Below, in pieces: positions 1-8,281 of a DNA stretch of 64,000 nucleotides (positions are counted from its first letter, which is position 1; the number at the start of each line of letters is the position of its first letter). The notes beneath the pieces are model-generated. The model ran no database searches, was not told the DNA's origin, and saw nothing but the letters and a program-made list of their open reading frames with translations. Position numbers and translations under genes: made by a program. The DNA comes from RCIO01 sp965232405 (GTDB taxonomy: Bacteria; Pseudomonadota; Alphaproteobacteria; Rhizobiales; Rhizobiaceae), in assembly GCA_965232405.1 (NCBI GenBank), contig OZ246966.1, forward strand, positions 3,038,001 to 3,102,000, given 5' to 3'.

Positions 1-39
1 CGGCGATCGAAGCAGGTCTATTGTCGAACGGCGCATATG

Positions 40-1053
40 CTACTCTCCACTGGCCGAATGGGCGCCCGGGCTGGCAAACCCGGATCGCCCGAAGACCAAA
101 TATGTAATAGCCCCTCCAATCGTGGGCACAATGACCCCGATCCCGTGCGCGACGAGCGCGAAGGCTATGCCCTGTTCGACCGGCACCTGCCAAAGCGCGA
201 GCGCTGTTGCGGCCAGGACATGCCATGTGCCAATGCCGGCCGGAACCTGAATGACCGCGCTGCCGAGCCCGGTCAAGGCGATTACCGCAAGTTCCGCGTC
301 AGGGTGTGGAACGTCGATCGCAAAGCTGGCGAGCATACATGACATGGCGACGGCCACGGCAATCCAGCCAAGCACATGGGCGCTACCCGCCTTCGCAATG
401 ACGTGCGCGCCACGCAGACGCAAGACGGCGTCGCGGATACCGCCAATTAAAGACGCCAATTTCTGGAAAAGGACCGCCGGAAGCAGACGAGTTGCAATTC
501 TCGTGAGAAAGACGCGCGGAATGGCGCCCGACACGAAAAGGGCGATACCGAGCCCGATTATGGCCGCCGCGATAGCAACAATAGCGTTGAGAGATCCCTG
601 CGGAATGGTAAGGCGCGTTGCGAGATAAGCCGCCATCAGGCAGACAGTGCCCGCATCCGCGATCCGTTCCAACGCAACGGTACCAGCCGTGTCCCCAAGC
701 TTTATGCCGTAGCGGCGCGACAGCATGACGGCACGCGTCACATCGCCTGCTCGCATTGGCAAAAAAACGTTCAGCATGTTGCCGATCAGCATGTGGCCAA
801 GAACCGAAAAGAAACCCGGATGCGCATGTGGCGTGATCATTGCGCTCCAGCGCATTGCAAAAAAAATCTGCGCCGCGATGAAGGCAACGAGCGCGGCAAG
901 CGCCCATCCCACATCGATATGCGCCACCGCATCGAATAGCCTCGCAAAATCGAAACCGGCGTAAACTGCGAATACCAGCATTGTAGCCAGGAACAAGACC
1001 AGTATGAGCGCTCGCGCACTTTTGGTCGAAAGCAGGCGCGACAACGTGGTCAT
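40..1053 (-). CDS. Flippase-like integral membrane protein (LPG synthase TM/UPF0104 family)
   Basis: A 337-residue protein that is hydrophobic nearly throughout, with about eight predicted membrane segments (the first at residues 14-36). The stretch FLPMRAGDVTRAVML near residue 98 matches the conserved core of the lysylphosphatidylglycerol synthase transmembrane/AglD-like family, whose members act on lipid-linked substrates or accompany glycosyltransferases. The soluble aminoacyl-transferase domain of MprF is absent, so it is not a full MprF. It is the last gene of a four-gene minus-strand operon, and its ATG overlaps the stop of the upstream GT2 gene as ATGA. Inference: it helps a lipid-linked sugar made by this operon across the membrane. 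The exact substrate is unknown. Confidence 0.75.
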   Translation of the reverse strand: MTTLSRLLSTKSARALILVLFLATMLVFAVYAGFDFARLFDAVAHIDVGWALAALVAFIAAQIFFAMRWSAMITPHAHPGFFSVLGHMLIGNMLNVFLPMRAGDVTRAVMLSRRYGIKLGDTAGTVALERIADAGTVCLMAAYLATRLTIPQGSLNAIVAIAAAIIGLGIALFVSGAIPRVFLTRIATRLLPAVLFQKLASLIGGIRDAVLRLRGAHVIAKAGSAHVLGWIAVAVAMSCMLASFAIDVPHPDAELAVIALTGLGSAVIQVPAGIGTWHVLAATALALWQVPVEQGIAFALVAHGIGVIVPTIGGAITYLVFGRSGFASPGAHSASGE

Positions 1054-1745
1054 TGTTGCGCCCGACGCAGCGATGCGCGAAGCGCTGCCATCTCGCGAAC
1101 GACATGCAGGGCGTCGAATGTGCCGACCTTGCTTTGCCCGATGCTGCGCTCGATCAGCGGCACCGGAATTTCCTTCAGGACAGCCTTACGCCGCGAAAGA
1201 TGCGCCAAAATCTCCGCGTCGATCAGCCAGCCTCGGGATTGCAGGGGCATGTCCGCAACCGCGGCGCGACGGTACAGTTTGAATGCGGAATTGATGTTGC
1301 GCACATTGATCCCGAGCATGAAGCGGGCAAGGCGGTTGAACACGAGCGACTGAAAGCGGCGGTAGGGGCTGCGCGGGTCCCTGGCGCGGAAACTGATAAC
1401 TGCGTCCGCGTCGGCCTGCATGGCATGCTCGATCGTCTCAAGGGGGAAGGGGAGATCGACGGGAACGATCCAGAGACGCTCGCCATTCGCCGCCGCAATG
1501 CCTGTCATGATCGCCGAGCCGAACCCGTTGCGTTGGCCTTCGTGAATGACCTTGATCCGATTGTCTGCCGTCGCCAGTTCGTCGCAGATATTGCCCGTGC
1601 CATCGAAGCTGCCGCTCTCGACAAGAACAATCTCCCACGGCAGCTTAAGTCGATCGAGTGCATCGGCGATGACCTGCGTGCTGCCGCGCACCAGTTCGGC
1701 CTCGTTGTAGACGGGTACGATTGCGCTGATTGCCGGTTGTGTCAT
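1050..1745 (-). CDS. Family 2 glycosyltransferase (dolichol-phosphate-mannose-synthase-like)
   Basis: A 231-residue soluble GT-A enzyme. The N-terminus carries the GT2 nucleotide-binding start SAIVPVYNEAE (residues 7-17). WIVPVDLPFPLE near residue 92 fills the place of the usual DxD region; it has D but no clear DxD. RNINSAFKLYRR near 155 resembles the acceptor-side segment of polyprenyl-phosphate glycosyltransferases. No membrane segments are visible. It is coupled by ATGA overlaps to the formyltransferase upstream and to the flippase-like gene downstream. The pairing with a flippase-like protein suggests transfer of a sugar to undecaprenyl phosphate (inference). Donor sugar unknown. Confidence 0.85.
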   Translation of the reverse strand: MTQPAISAIVPVYNEAELVRGSTQVIADALDRLKLPWEIVLVESGSFDGTGNICDELATADNRIKVIHEGQRNGFGSAIMTGIAAANGERLWIVPVDLPFPLETIEHAMQADADAVISFRARDPRSPYRRFQSLVFNRLARFMLGINVRNINSAFKLYRRAAVADMPLQSRGWLIDAEILAHLSRRKAVLKEIPVPLIERSIGQSKVGTFDALHVVREMAALRASLRRAQQ

Positions 1746-2647
1746 GCGAAACGCTTGCCTTTAAGGTCGTATCGCCTGGCAAATTCTTGAAAATTCTCGC
1801 TGACGCCCTTGCTGGAAGTCGTCCCCGGCATCACCAGACCGTTGAGAACGGCGATACCCAACCTTCCGTCGGGAGCCTCGACAACACTGCCCTCCGGGGT
1901 CTCGTGGGCACCGTCCACGCCTTCGACCGGCCAGTCGAACTCTACATCCAGTGCCCCGATGGTTGAAGCGGCGGAGGGGAAGGGCGGGAAATAGGCGGCA
2001 CGTATCTGGCGCATGACCTGGAGCTGCGTCTGCCGCCAAACGATACGAAAGCCGGTCGGGTGTTCCGGCGGATAGTAAGTGGCCTGTTGTTCATCTTGGC
2101 GTGTAGAGGAAATCGGCTTGCCGGCAGCGATATCCTCCAGCCAGTTGAGCGCCATCTCCGCGCCAGTCGCTACCGCTTCATCGTAGATCGCCCGGCAGCT
2201 CCGAGTGCCGTCGTCTTCGACAAAACGCTGGGCGATAACTGGCCCATCGTCGATGCCGGCTGCGATCTCGTGCAGGGTAACGCCGATCCGCGCTTCGCCG
2301 TTGAGTATTGCCCACGGAATTGAAAGCGACCCACGATAGCGCGGCAGCGCACCGAAATGCACATTGGATCGGTGCGCAACACCTTCAAGAACAGTTGGCC
2401 GAAGAATGCGGTCGTATCCGCAAGACAGAATTACGTTGGCACCGCAATTCGAAAGCGCCGAGGCGAGGGCGGGTTCGCCTGCGTCCTTCACAGTCTCGAT
2501 GCCCAGTTCCCGGGCGAGTATGGCTGCGCCCATTGTTCGTTCGCCACCGGACCTGCGCGGCAACGCGTATGCGGTATCAAACCGTCCCGCGATTTTCGCC
2601 AGAACAGTTTCAGCAAGCTCATGCCGTCCTGCAACCAGGACCTTCAT
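1742..2647 (-). CDS. Formyltransferase of the GART/Fmt fold, probably sugar N-formyltransferase
   Basis: A 301-residue protein starting at the ATG whose ATGA overlap couples it to the aminotransferase; a longer open frame upstream is ignored for that reason. It has the formyl-transferase signature: N95 and H97 in SNVHFGALPRYRG, then D133 in GIDDGPVI, matching the Asn-His-Asp catalytic set of 10-formyl-tetrahydrofolate-dependent enzymes. True Fmt is usually a little longer with a tRNA-binding C-terminal domain and sits next to def. Here the C-terminal part differs and the neighbours are a sugar aminotransferase, a GT2 and a flippase-like protein. Inference: it formylates an amino group of a nucleotide-linked amino sugar, as in VioF or QdtF pathways. 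The sugar is not determined. Confidence 0.75.
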   Translation of the reverse strand: MKVLVAGRHELAETVLAKIAGRFDTAYALPRRSGGERTMGAAILARELGIETVKDAGEPALASALSNCGANVILSCGYDRILRPTVLEGVAHRSNVHFGALPRYRGSLSIPWAILNGEARIGVTLHEIAAGIDDGPVIAQRFVEDDGTRSCRAIYDEAVATGAEMALNWLEDIAAGKPISSTRQDEQQATYYPPEHPTGFRIVWRQTQLQVMRQIRAAYFPPFPSAASTIGALDVEFDWPVEGVDGAHETPEGSVVEAPDGRLGIAVLNGLVMPGTTSSKGVSENFQEFARRYDLKGKRFA

Positions 2648-3762
2648 ACGCCCCCCAGATGCCGACGTACGGCATTTGAAACGCGTTCGACCGTCGATAC
2701 AGGCATCTCCGGGTAAAGGGGCAGAGCGATTGCCTGTCTGCACAGTTGCTCGAGAACGGGGAAATCCCCCCTCTCATATCCAAGCTGCGCAAAGGCGGGC
2801 TGAAGATGGTGCGGCACGACGTAATAGATATTTGTCTGGATGCCTTCGCGATCGAGAGCCTCCGACAACGCATCGCGGTCACGGAGGCAGCGCAGCTGAA
2901 ACATATGATGGTTGACCATTGCGCCCGGCGTCGGCTTCTGCACCTCGAAATCGTGCATCGGCAGCATGTCGAGATAGGCATCAACCAATTCCGCGCGCTT
3001 TGCGTTCATGGCATCCAGGTAAGCCAGTTTGGCGCGCAATATTGCCGCCTGCAGCTCGTCAAGCCGTGAATTCCATCCCGGTACGTCGCAGAAATCCTTG
3101 TCGCGCATGCCGTGGTTGCGCAACTGCCTCAGGCGGGCCGCCTTGTCTGCGTCGTTGCAGATGACTGCGCCCCCATCGCCATAACCGCCGAGATTTTTGG
3201 TCGGATAGAAGCTGAACGTTCCATAGTCGCCGATCGTGCCGACATGTCTGCCACGGAGCCGGCTGCCATGTGCCTGCGCGGCATCCTCGACGATCGGCAG
3301 TTCACGCGGCAATGCGCTCTTCAATGCTTCGATGTCGACTAAATTGCCAAACATGTGGACGGGGACAATCGCGCGCGTGCGATCACTGATCGCGGCCGCG
3401 ACCAGACCGGTATCTATCAGCCACGTCTCCGGATCGATATCGACGAAGACCGGCCTCGCGCCGACTTCCATGATCGCGCCAATGGTTGGAATGGCCGTGA
3501 ACGGCGAGGTGATGACTTCGGCACCGGGTCCGATGCCGAGATCAGCCAAGGCCATGCTGATCGCACGAGTGCCGTCCGACACACCGACGACGTGGGGCGA
3601 GCCTGTGTAAGCACCGAATTCCGCCTCAAAGGCGGCAACTTCGGTTCCCAGAATATAGCGCCCGGAAGTCAGGACACGCTCGATTGCGGCGCGGATTTCG
3701 GAGGCATATGCCACGAACTGCGCGTGTTGGTCGACGCGCCAGATCTTGGTATCGCCTAGCAT
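2644..3762 (-). CDS. PLP-dependent sugar aminotransferase (DegT/DnrJ/EryC1/StrS family)
   Basis: A 372-residue aspartate-aminotransferase-fold enzyme that transfers an amino group from glutamate to a keto-sugar nucleotide. The PLP-binding lysine is K189 in SFYPTKNLGGYGDGG, and D160 in VEDAAQAHG pairs with the PLP ring nitrogen. The wording around the lysine and IVPVHMFGN resembles hexose 3- and 4-aminotransferases such as FdtB/QdtB and PerA, but the carbon position cannot be decided by eye. It is the first gene of the minus-strand operon and feeds the formyltransferase just downstream (ATGA overlap). No dehydratase that would make its keto-sugar substrate is present in the window. Confidence 0.9.
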   Translation of the reverse strand: MLGDTKIWRVDQHAQFVAYASEIRAAIERVLTSGRYILGTEVAAFEAEFGAYTGSPHVVGVSDGTRAISMALADLGIGPGAEVITSPFTAIPTIGAIMEVGARPVFVDIDPETWLIDTGLVAAAISDRTRAIVPVHMFGNLVDIEALKSALPRELPIVEDAAQAHGSRLRGRHVGTIGDYGTFSFYPTKNLGGYGDGGAVICNDADKAARLRQLRNHGMRDKDFCDVPGWNSRLDELQAAILRAKLAYLDAMNAKRAELVDAYLDMLPMHDFEVQKPTPGAMVNHHMFQLRCLRDRDALSEALDREGIQTNIYYVVPHHLQPAFAQLGYERGDFPVLEQLCRQAIALPLYPEMPVSTVERVSNAVRRHLGGV

Positions 3763-3780
3763 CAGGTAATGTCTCCCGAA

Positions 3781-3794
3781 CTTTCATGTGAAAG
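3781..3794. promoter_or_regulatory. Short inverted repeat in the divergent intergenic region
   Basis: CTTTCA and TGAAAG flank a two-base spacer, 19 bases upstream of the aminotransferase ATG and inside the 173-base region between that gene and the divergent aldehyde dehydrogenase. It could be an operator or part of the 5' leader. It matches no motif I can name and may be chance. Confidence 0.2.
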
Positions 3795-3935
3795 CGCATA
3801 TGTTGGGGCGGCTTCTATACGAAGACTTTATCAATTCCAACGCCGGAGCATGAGGCAAAACTTCCCTCCGACAGCTTGTGTTCGTCGCTCGTTTTCGTAA
3901 TGAGGAGCAAATTTGAAGTGCTTCAGGAGATTGAC

Positions 3936-5408
3936 GTGTCAGAACGCCCAACAGCCGAACCCGCACGCAACGTGATCGCCGGAAAGCTGTCCGACGCAAA
4001 GTCCGGTCGGACGCTCGAGAATCTCAACCCCGCTACCGGCGCGGTCATCAATCTTGTCGCGGCTTCGGGGGCCGAAGATGTCGACGCGGCGGTGAAGGCC
4101 GCGCTTGAAGCGTTTCCAGCGTGGTCGGCCTTGACTGCGGTTGCGCGCGGTAACCAGTTGTTCAAGATTTGCCAGACCATGGAAGACCGCGCCGACGAAC
4201 TCGCCCGTATCGTGGCTGAAGAGACCGGCAAGGCCTTTGACGATGCGCGCGGCGAGGTCGGAGGCGCAATCCAGTGCGGGCGCTTTTTCGCCGGCGAAGG
4301 TACACGGCTGTTCGGCCGGACCATGCCGTCCGGTACGCCAGACAAATACAACATGACCGTTCGCCGGCCGGTCGGCGTTGCTGGTCTCATCATCGCCGCC
4401 AATACGCCAATCGCCAATGTTGCCTGGAAACTGTTCCCGGCGCTGATCTGTGGAAATGCGGTCATCTTGAAGGCGGCTGAAACTGCGCCCAATACGGCAC
4501 TTGCCGTGGCAAAAATCGCAATAGAGTGCGGCTTGCCTGCGGGCGTTTTCAATCTGGTCCAGGGCACCGGGCTGGAAGCCGGGCAGCCGCTCGTCGATCA
4601 CCCCGCGACACGCGTGATTTCCTTCACCGGTTCGTCGCGCGCAGGCAAAATGATTGCAGAAGCCTGCGCCAAACAGCTCAAGAAGGTGTCGCTGGAACTC
4701 GGCGGCAAGAACCCGCTTGTCGTTTGTGAGGACGCTGACCTCGACCGCGCCGCGCGCTGGGTCTGTCTTTCGACATTCTCAAACGCCGGCCAGCGCTGCG
4801 CGGCTTCTTCGCGCATTCTTGTGCAAAGCTCAGTCTATGACCGCTTCAAGGCGCTTTTGCTGGAAAAGGCCGCCGCAGTGCGGACCGGGACCGAACAGGG
4901 CGACATGTGCGGACCGGTGATCACCGAGACCGCCTTGAAAAACATGGTGCGCTCGGTGGAGGCGGCGGTCTCGGCCGGTGCAAAGGTGCTGATCGGCGGC
5001 GGACGCGTCACCGATCCCGACAAGGCAAACGGCTTCTACATGCAGCCGACCCTTGTCGAAAATGTCGCGGCGGACGACCCGATCACGGAGACCGAACTGT
5101 TCGGTCCCGTCGGTGTTCTCTACCGTTTCGAGAACTACGCCGAAGCCATGAGGATGGCGAATGACAGCCCCTATGGCCTGACCGCGTCGATCCACACCAA
5201 GGACGTCGATCGGGCAATGCACTTTGCGCATAATGTCAGTGCCGGCGTCGCGGTGGTGAACGCAGGCACATACGGATCGGAGCCGCATATGCCCTTCGGG
5301 GGCGTCCGCATGTCCGGAAATGGCAGCCGCGAACCGGGCACCGAGGCGCTCGATATCTATTCCGACCTGAAAGACATCTACATCGTGACAGAAACCGGCG
5401 GGCTGTGA
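3936..5408 (+). CDS. NAD(P)-dependent aldehyde dehydrogenase, glycan-locus associated
   Basis: A 490-residue member of the ALDH superfamily, full length. The catalytic cysteine is C288 in NAGQRC, the general-base glutamate E254 in ELGGK, and E387 in ELFGP contacts the cofactor. The GTG start is chosen because AGGAG lies seven bases upstream; longer in-frame starts have no such site. The family oxidises aldehydes to acids and this subgroup resembles semialdehyde dehydrogenases. Here it leads a plus-strand run with a CMP-sugar synthetase and a transketolase, so a role in oxidising a sugar-derived aldehyde is plausible but inferred. A catabolic enzyme that happens to sit here remains possible. 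Confidence 0.85.
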   Translation: MSERPTAEPARNVIAGKLSDAKSGRTLENLNPATGAVINLVAASGAEDVDAAVKAALEAFPAWSALTAVARGNQLFKICQTMEDRADELARIVAEETGKAFDDARGEVGGAIQCGRFFAGEGTRLFGRTMPSGTPDKYNMTVRRPVGVAGLIIAANTPIANVAWKLFPALICGNAVILKAAETAPNTALAVAKIAIECGLPAGVFNLVQGTGLEAGQPLVDHPATRVISFTGSSRAGKMIAEACAKQLKKVSLELGGKNPLVVCEDADLDRAARWVCLSTFSNAGQRCAASSRILVQSSVYDRFKALLLEKAAAVRTGTEQGDMCGPVITETALKNMVRSVEAAVSAGAKVLIGGGRVTDPDKANGFYMQPTLVENVAADDPITETELFGPVGVLYRFENYAEAMRMANDSPYGLTASIHTKDVDRAMHFAHNVSAGVAVVNAGTYGSEPHMPFGGVRMSGNGSREPGTEALDIYSDLKDIYIVTETGGL

Positions 5409-5476
5409 TACGTGCCTCCCTCGCACGGCTGGACCTCGATTGCGGGAGGTCTCGTCGGCTTGCCGCGCGTGATTGA

Positions 5477-6286
5477 ATGGATTCACTGATCGGAATGGCT
5501 AATTCTGGCACCAGCAGCGCAGTTGCATTCGTGCCCGCGCGTTCCGGATCGAAGCGCGTTCCGCACAAGAACATTACGCGCCTCGCTGGCCATCCGGCGA
5601 TGGCCTACACAATCGCCGCCGCGAAGGCTTCGGGCGTATTTGCCGATGTCGTGCTGTGCACGGACGATCCGCTCTACGCAGAGGTCGGAGAATATTACGG
5701 CGCGCGCGTGCCGGTACTGCGGCCGGTCGAGATTTCGTCCGCGACCTCGCCCGACATCGAGTGGGTCGTGTTCATGCTCGACGCTCTGGACAAGGCCGGG
5801 CAGAGCCATGACCTATTCTCTATTCTGCGCCCGACAAATCCTTTTCGCCGGGCATCGACGATTGCCGGCGCAATGAAGCGGCTGCTCGCGGCGCCGGGAG
5901 CTGACTCGCTGCGCGCCATCTCCCCGGTTTCGGAACACCCCGGCAAGATGTGGGTCCTCAAAGGCCAGTACATGGTGCCGCTGCTGCCGCTCTACACGGG
6001 GGCAACGCCGTGGCACAGCCGCCAGATGGCGGCGCTGCCGAAAGTCTACAAGCAGAACGCAAGTCTTGAAATCGCATGGACGCGGGTCGCGCGGGCCGAT
6101 CCGCCTACGATTTCGGGTGAGACGCTGGTGCCGCTGATCTCGGAAGGGTTCGACGGATTCGATATCAACGATCCCGAGGACATGGCCGAAGCCGAGGCAT
6201 TGATAGCCACGGGTAAGGTCGTGCTCCCCCCCATCGATGCTGCGCCGTTTCCGAAACAACTTCCCACCGACAAGCCCGGCGCGTAA
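5477..6286 (+). CDS. CMP-sugar synthetase (acylneuraminate cytidylyltransferase family)
   Basis: A 269-residue nucleotidyltransferase of the NeuA/PseF/LegF type. It opens with the CTP-binding motif FVPARSGSKRVPHKN (about residues 18-32), and VLCTDD and SILRPTNPFR follow as expected. The family couples CTP to a 3-deoxy-2-keto acid sugar to give a CMP-activated donor. The ATG at 5495 is an equally good start; neither has a clear Shine-Dalgarno site. It lies between the aldehyde dehydrogenase and the transketolase, and a NeuB-family synthase is encoded 5 kb away on the other strand. KdsB is a less likely identity because the motif pattern and neighbours fit the NeuA branch. Confidence 0.88.
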   Translation: MDSLIGMANSGTSSAVAFVPARSGSKRVPHKNITRLAGHPAMAYTIAAAKASGVFADVVLCTDDPLYAEVGEYYGARVPVLRPVEISSATSPDIEWVVFMLDALDKAGQSHDLFSILRPTNPFRRASTIAGAMKRLLAAPGADSLRAISPVSEHPGKMWVLKGQYMVPLLPLYTGATPWHSRQMAALPKVYKQNASLEIAWTRVARADPPTISGETLVPLISEGFDGFDINDPEDMAEAEALIATGKVVLPPIDAAPFPKQLPTDKPGA

Positions 6287-6318
6287 GCCAGGCGCATTAG
6301 AGACCGAAGGACAAGACC

Positions 6319-8262
6319 ATGGGTGACCTGATCGGCGAAGTCGTCGCCAACACGCTCTATTATGTTGAGAAGCCGCAATTCGATCGCGTGATGGCTCTGG
6401 ACGTTTCGCTGGAAGACAAGACGCACCTCTTCTCCGACATGGCGCGTATCAACACGCTCTACATGATTGCCCGCGCAGGTTCAGGCCATATCGGTTCGAG
6501 CTTTTCGACGATGGATTTCGCTTGCTGGCTGCATCTCAACGAGATGAACCGGAATTCCAATGCGCCCGATCTTTACTTCTCCTCCAAGGGACACGATGCG
6601 CCTGGCCTCTATGCGATCCTCACCGCGCTCGGCGAAATGGACTTCGAACTGATCCACAAATTTCGCCGCCTCGGCGGCCTGCCCGGGCACCCCGACCGCC
6701 ACACGCCGGGCATGGTGACTAACACCGGCTCGCTCGGCATGGGTATTTCCAAGGCGAAGGGCATGACGCATGCCTTCGACGCGCATGGCGAAAAGCAACG
6801 CCGGATTTTTGTGGTACTGGGCGATGGCGAGCTGCAGGAAGGCCAGGTCTGGGAATCGCTGGTATCGGCAGCGAACAGGCATCAGGGTCGCATTGTGGCG
6901 ATTGTCGACCACAACAAGCTTCAGTCCGACACCTTCGTGAAGGACACGAGTGATCTCGGCGATCTCGACGCCAAATTTGCGTCATTCGGCTGGGATGTCG
7001 CGCGCATCGACGGGCACGACATGGCGGCTTTCGGAAAAGTTCTGGAAAAATGGCGCGGCGATACCGCGCGGCCGAAACTGCTTATCGCCGACACCGTAAA
7101 GGGCCGGGGCATCTCCTTCATGGAGCATACGGCCATGGAATCGGATGCGGAACTCTATCGCTTCCACTCAGGCGCGCCGGACTCCGACTCCTATTCGAAA
7201 GGCGTTCAGGAGATCATCTCGCGAGTGAACGCAAGGCTGGAAGAACTTGACGGCCGTGGGCTTGAACTTGAGAGCGTCGAGCCGCCGAAGCGTGCTGCGC
7301 CGTCCGTTGTCGTGCCGATCGAAAAGCTGCTCCCGGCCTATTCCGAAATGCTTCTGGACGCCGCGGCCGAATCCGACAAGATCGTCGTGCTCGACGCAGA
7401 CCTTGCGCTCGACACCGGCGTTCTGCCCTTCAAGGCGAAGTATCCTGAGCGCTTCGTGGAGTGCGGCATCGCTGAGATGGACATGGTCAGCCAGGCGGGC
7501 GGCATGGCGCTTGAGGGCATGCTGCCGATCTGCCATTCCTTCGCCTGCTTCCTGTCGACCCGCGCCAACGAGCAAATTTACAACAATGCCACCGAGACGA
7601 CGAAGGTCGGCTATTTCGCCGCGCTGGCAGGGGTCATCCCGGCAGCGCCCGGCCATTCGCACCAGTCGGTTCGCGATATCTCCGCAGTCGGCGGCATCCC
7701 GCACCTGATCATGTTCGACCCGGCAAGCGTCGCGGACCTTAAGATTGGCGTTGGGCTCATGACCGGCGAAACGGCAGAGAGCGTCTATCTGCGCATCACC
7801 TCCATCCCATGGGAGCGGCCCTATGAGGCCGCGCCGCCGTCCGGGCTCGGCATCGGGCAGGGCTACGCGGTGCGCGAAGGCGGTGACGGCGTCGTGTTCG
7901 CATATGGGCCTGTCATGCTGGCCCAGGCGGTACGCGCCGCCGACAAGCTGGCCGAAATGTCGGGCAAGCAACTGAAAGTCATCAACCTGCCGTTTCTCAA
8001 TCGTGTCGACGAGGCGTGGCTTGCCGGCGTTATGAAGGAGATGCCAGCCCTGTTCACGGTCGACAATCACTATGTGAATGGCGGCCAGGGCGAGAAGGTG
8101 CTTGCCGCCGCCTTGCGCGCCGGTTGGCGCGGCAATGTCGTGCGCCAGTTTGGGCTTGGCGCCGTGCCGCCGGGCGGAGCGCCGGACGAGGTGCTGGCTG
8201 CACTCGGACTCGATGCTGCATCGATGGCACAGGCGATGGCGGCGGAATTGAAGGCGGCCTAG
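6319..8262 (+). CDS. Full-length transketolase in a CMP-sugar locus
   Basis: A 647-residue thiamine-diphosphate enzyme. Motifs: AGSGHIG (53-59), SSKGHDAPGLYA (88-99), the ThDP/metal motif GDGELQEGQVWE (168-179) with N199, and the catalytic glutamate in CGIAEMDM near residue 386. GAAGGA lies upstream of the ATG. Transketolases move a two-carbon ketol unit between sugar phosphates. Many glycan loci instead carry split transketolase halves as two genes; here both halves are one chain. The N-terminus is about 30 residues longer than usual before the first motif. With no Calvin or pentose-phosphate neighbours, it likely makes an unusual sugar or sugar-phosphate precursor for the NeuB reaction (inference). 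Confidence 0.88.
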   Translation: MGDLIGEVVANTLYYVEKPQFDRVMALDVSLEDKTHLFSDMARINTLYMIARAGSGHIGSSFSTMDFACWLHLNEMNRNSNAPDLYFSSKGHDAPGLYAILTALGEMDFELIHKFRRLGGLPGHPDRHTPGMVTNTGSLGMGISKAKGMTHAFDAHGEKQRRIFVVLGDGELQEGQVWESLVSAANRHQGRIVAIVDHNKLQSDTFVKDTSDLGDLDAKFASFGWDVARIDGHDMAAFGKVLEKWRGDTARPKLLIADTVKGRGISFMEHTAMESDAELYRFHSGAPDSDSYSKGVQEIISRVNARLEELDGRGLELESVEPPKRAAPSVVVPIEKLLPAYSEMLLDAAAESDKIVVLDADLALDTGVLPFKAKYPERFVECGIAEMDMVSQAGGMALEGMLPICHSFACFLSTRANEQIYNNATETTKVGYFAALAGVIPAAPGHSHQSVRDISAVGGIPHLIMFDPASVADLKIGVGLMTGETAESVYLRITSIPWERPYEAAPPSGLGIGQGYAVREGGDGVVFAYGPVMLAQAVRAADKLAEMSGKQLKVINLPFLNRVDEAWLAGVMKEMPALFTVDNHYVNGGQGEKVLAAALRAGWRGNVVRQFGLGAVPPGGAPDEVLAALGLDAASMAQAMAAELKAA

Positions 8263-8281
8263 CGCGGCCGGATCGCAGAAG

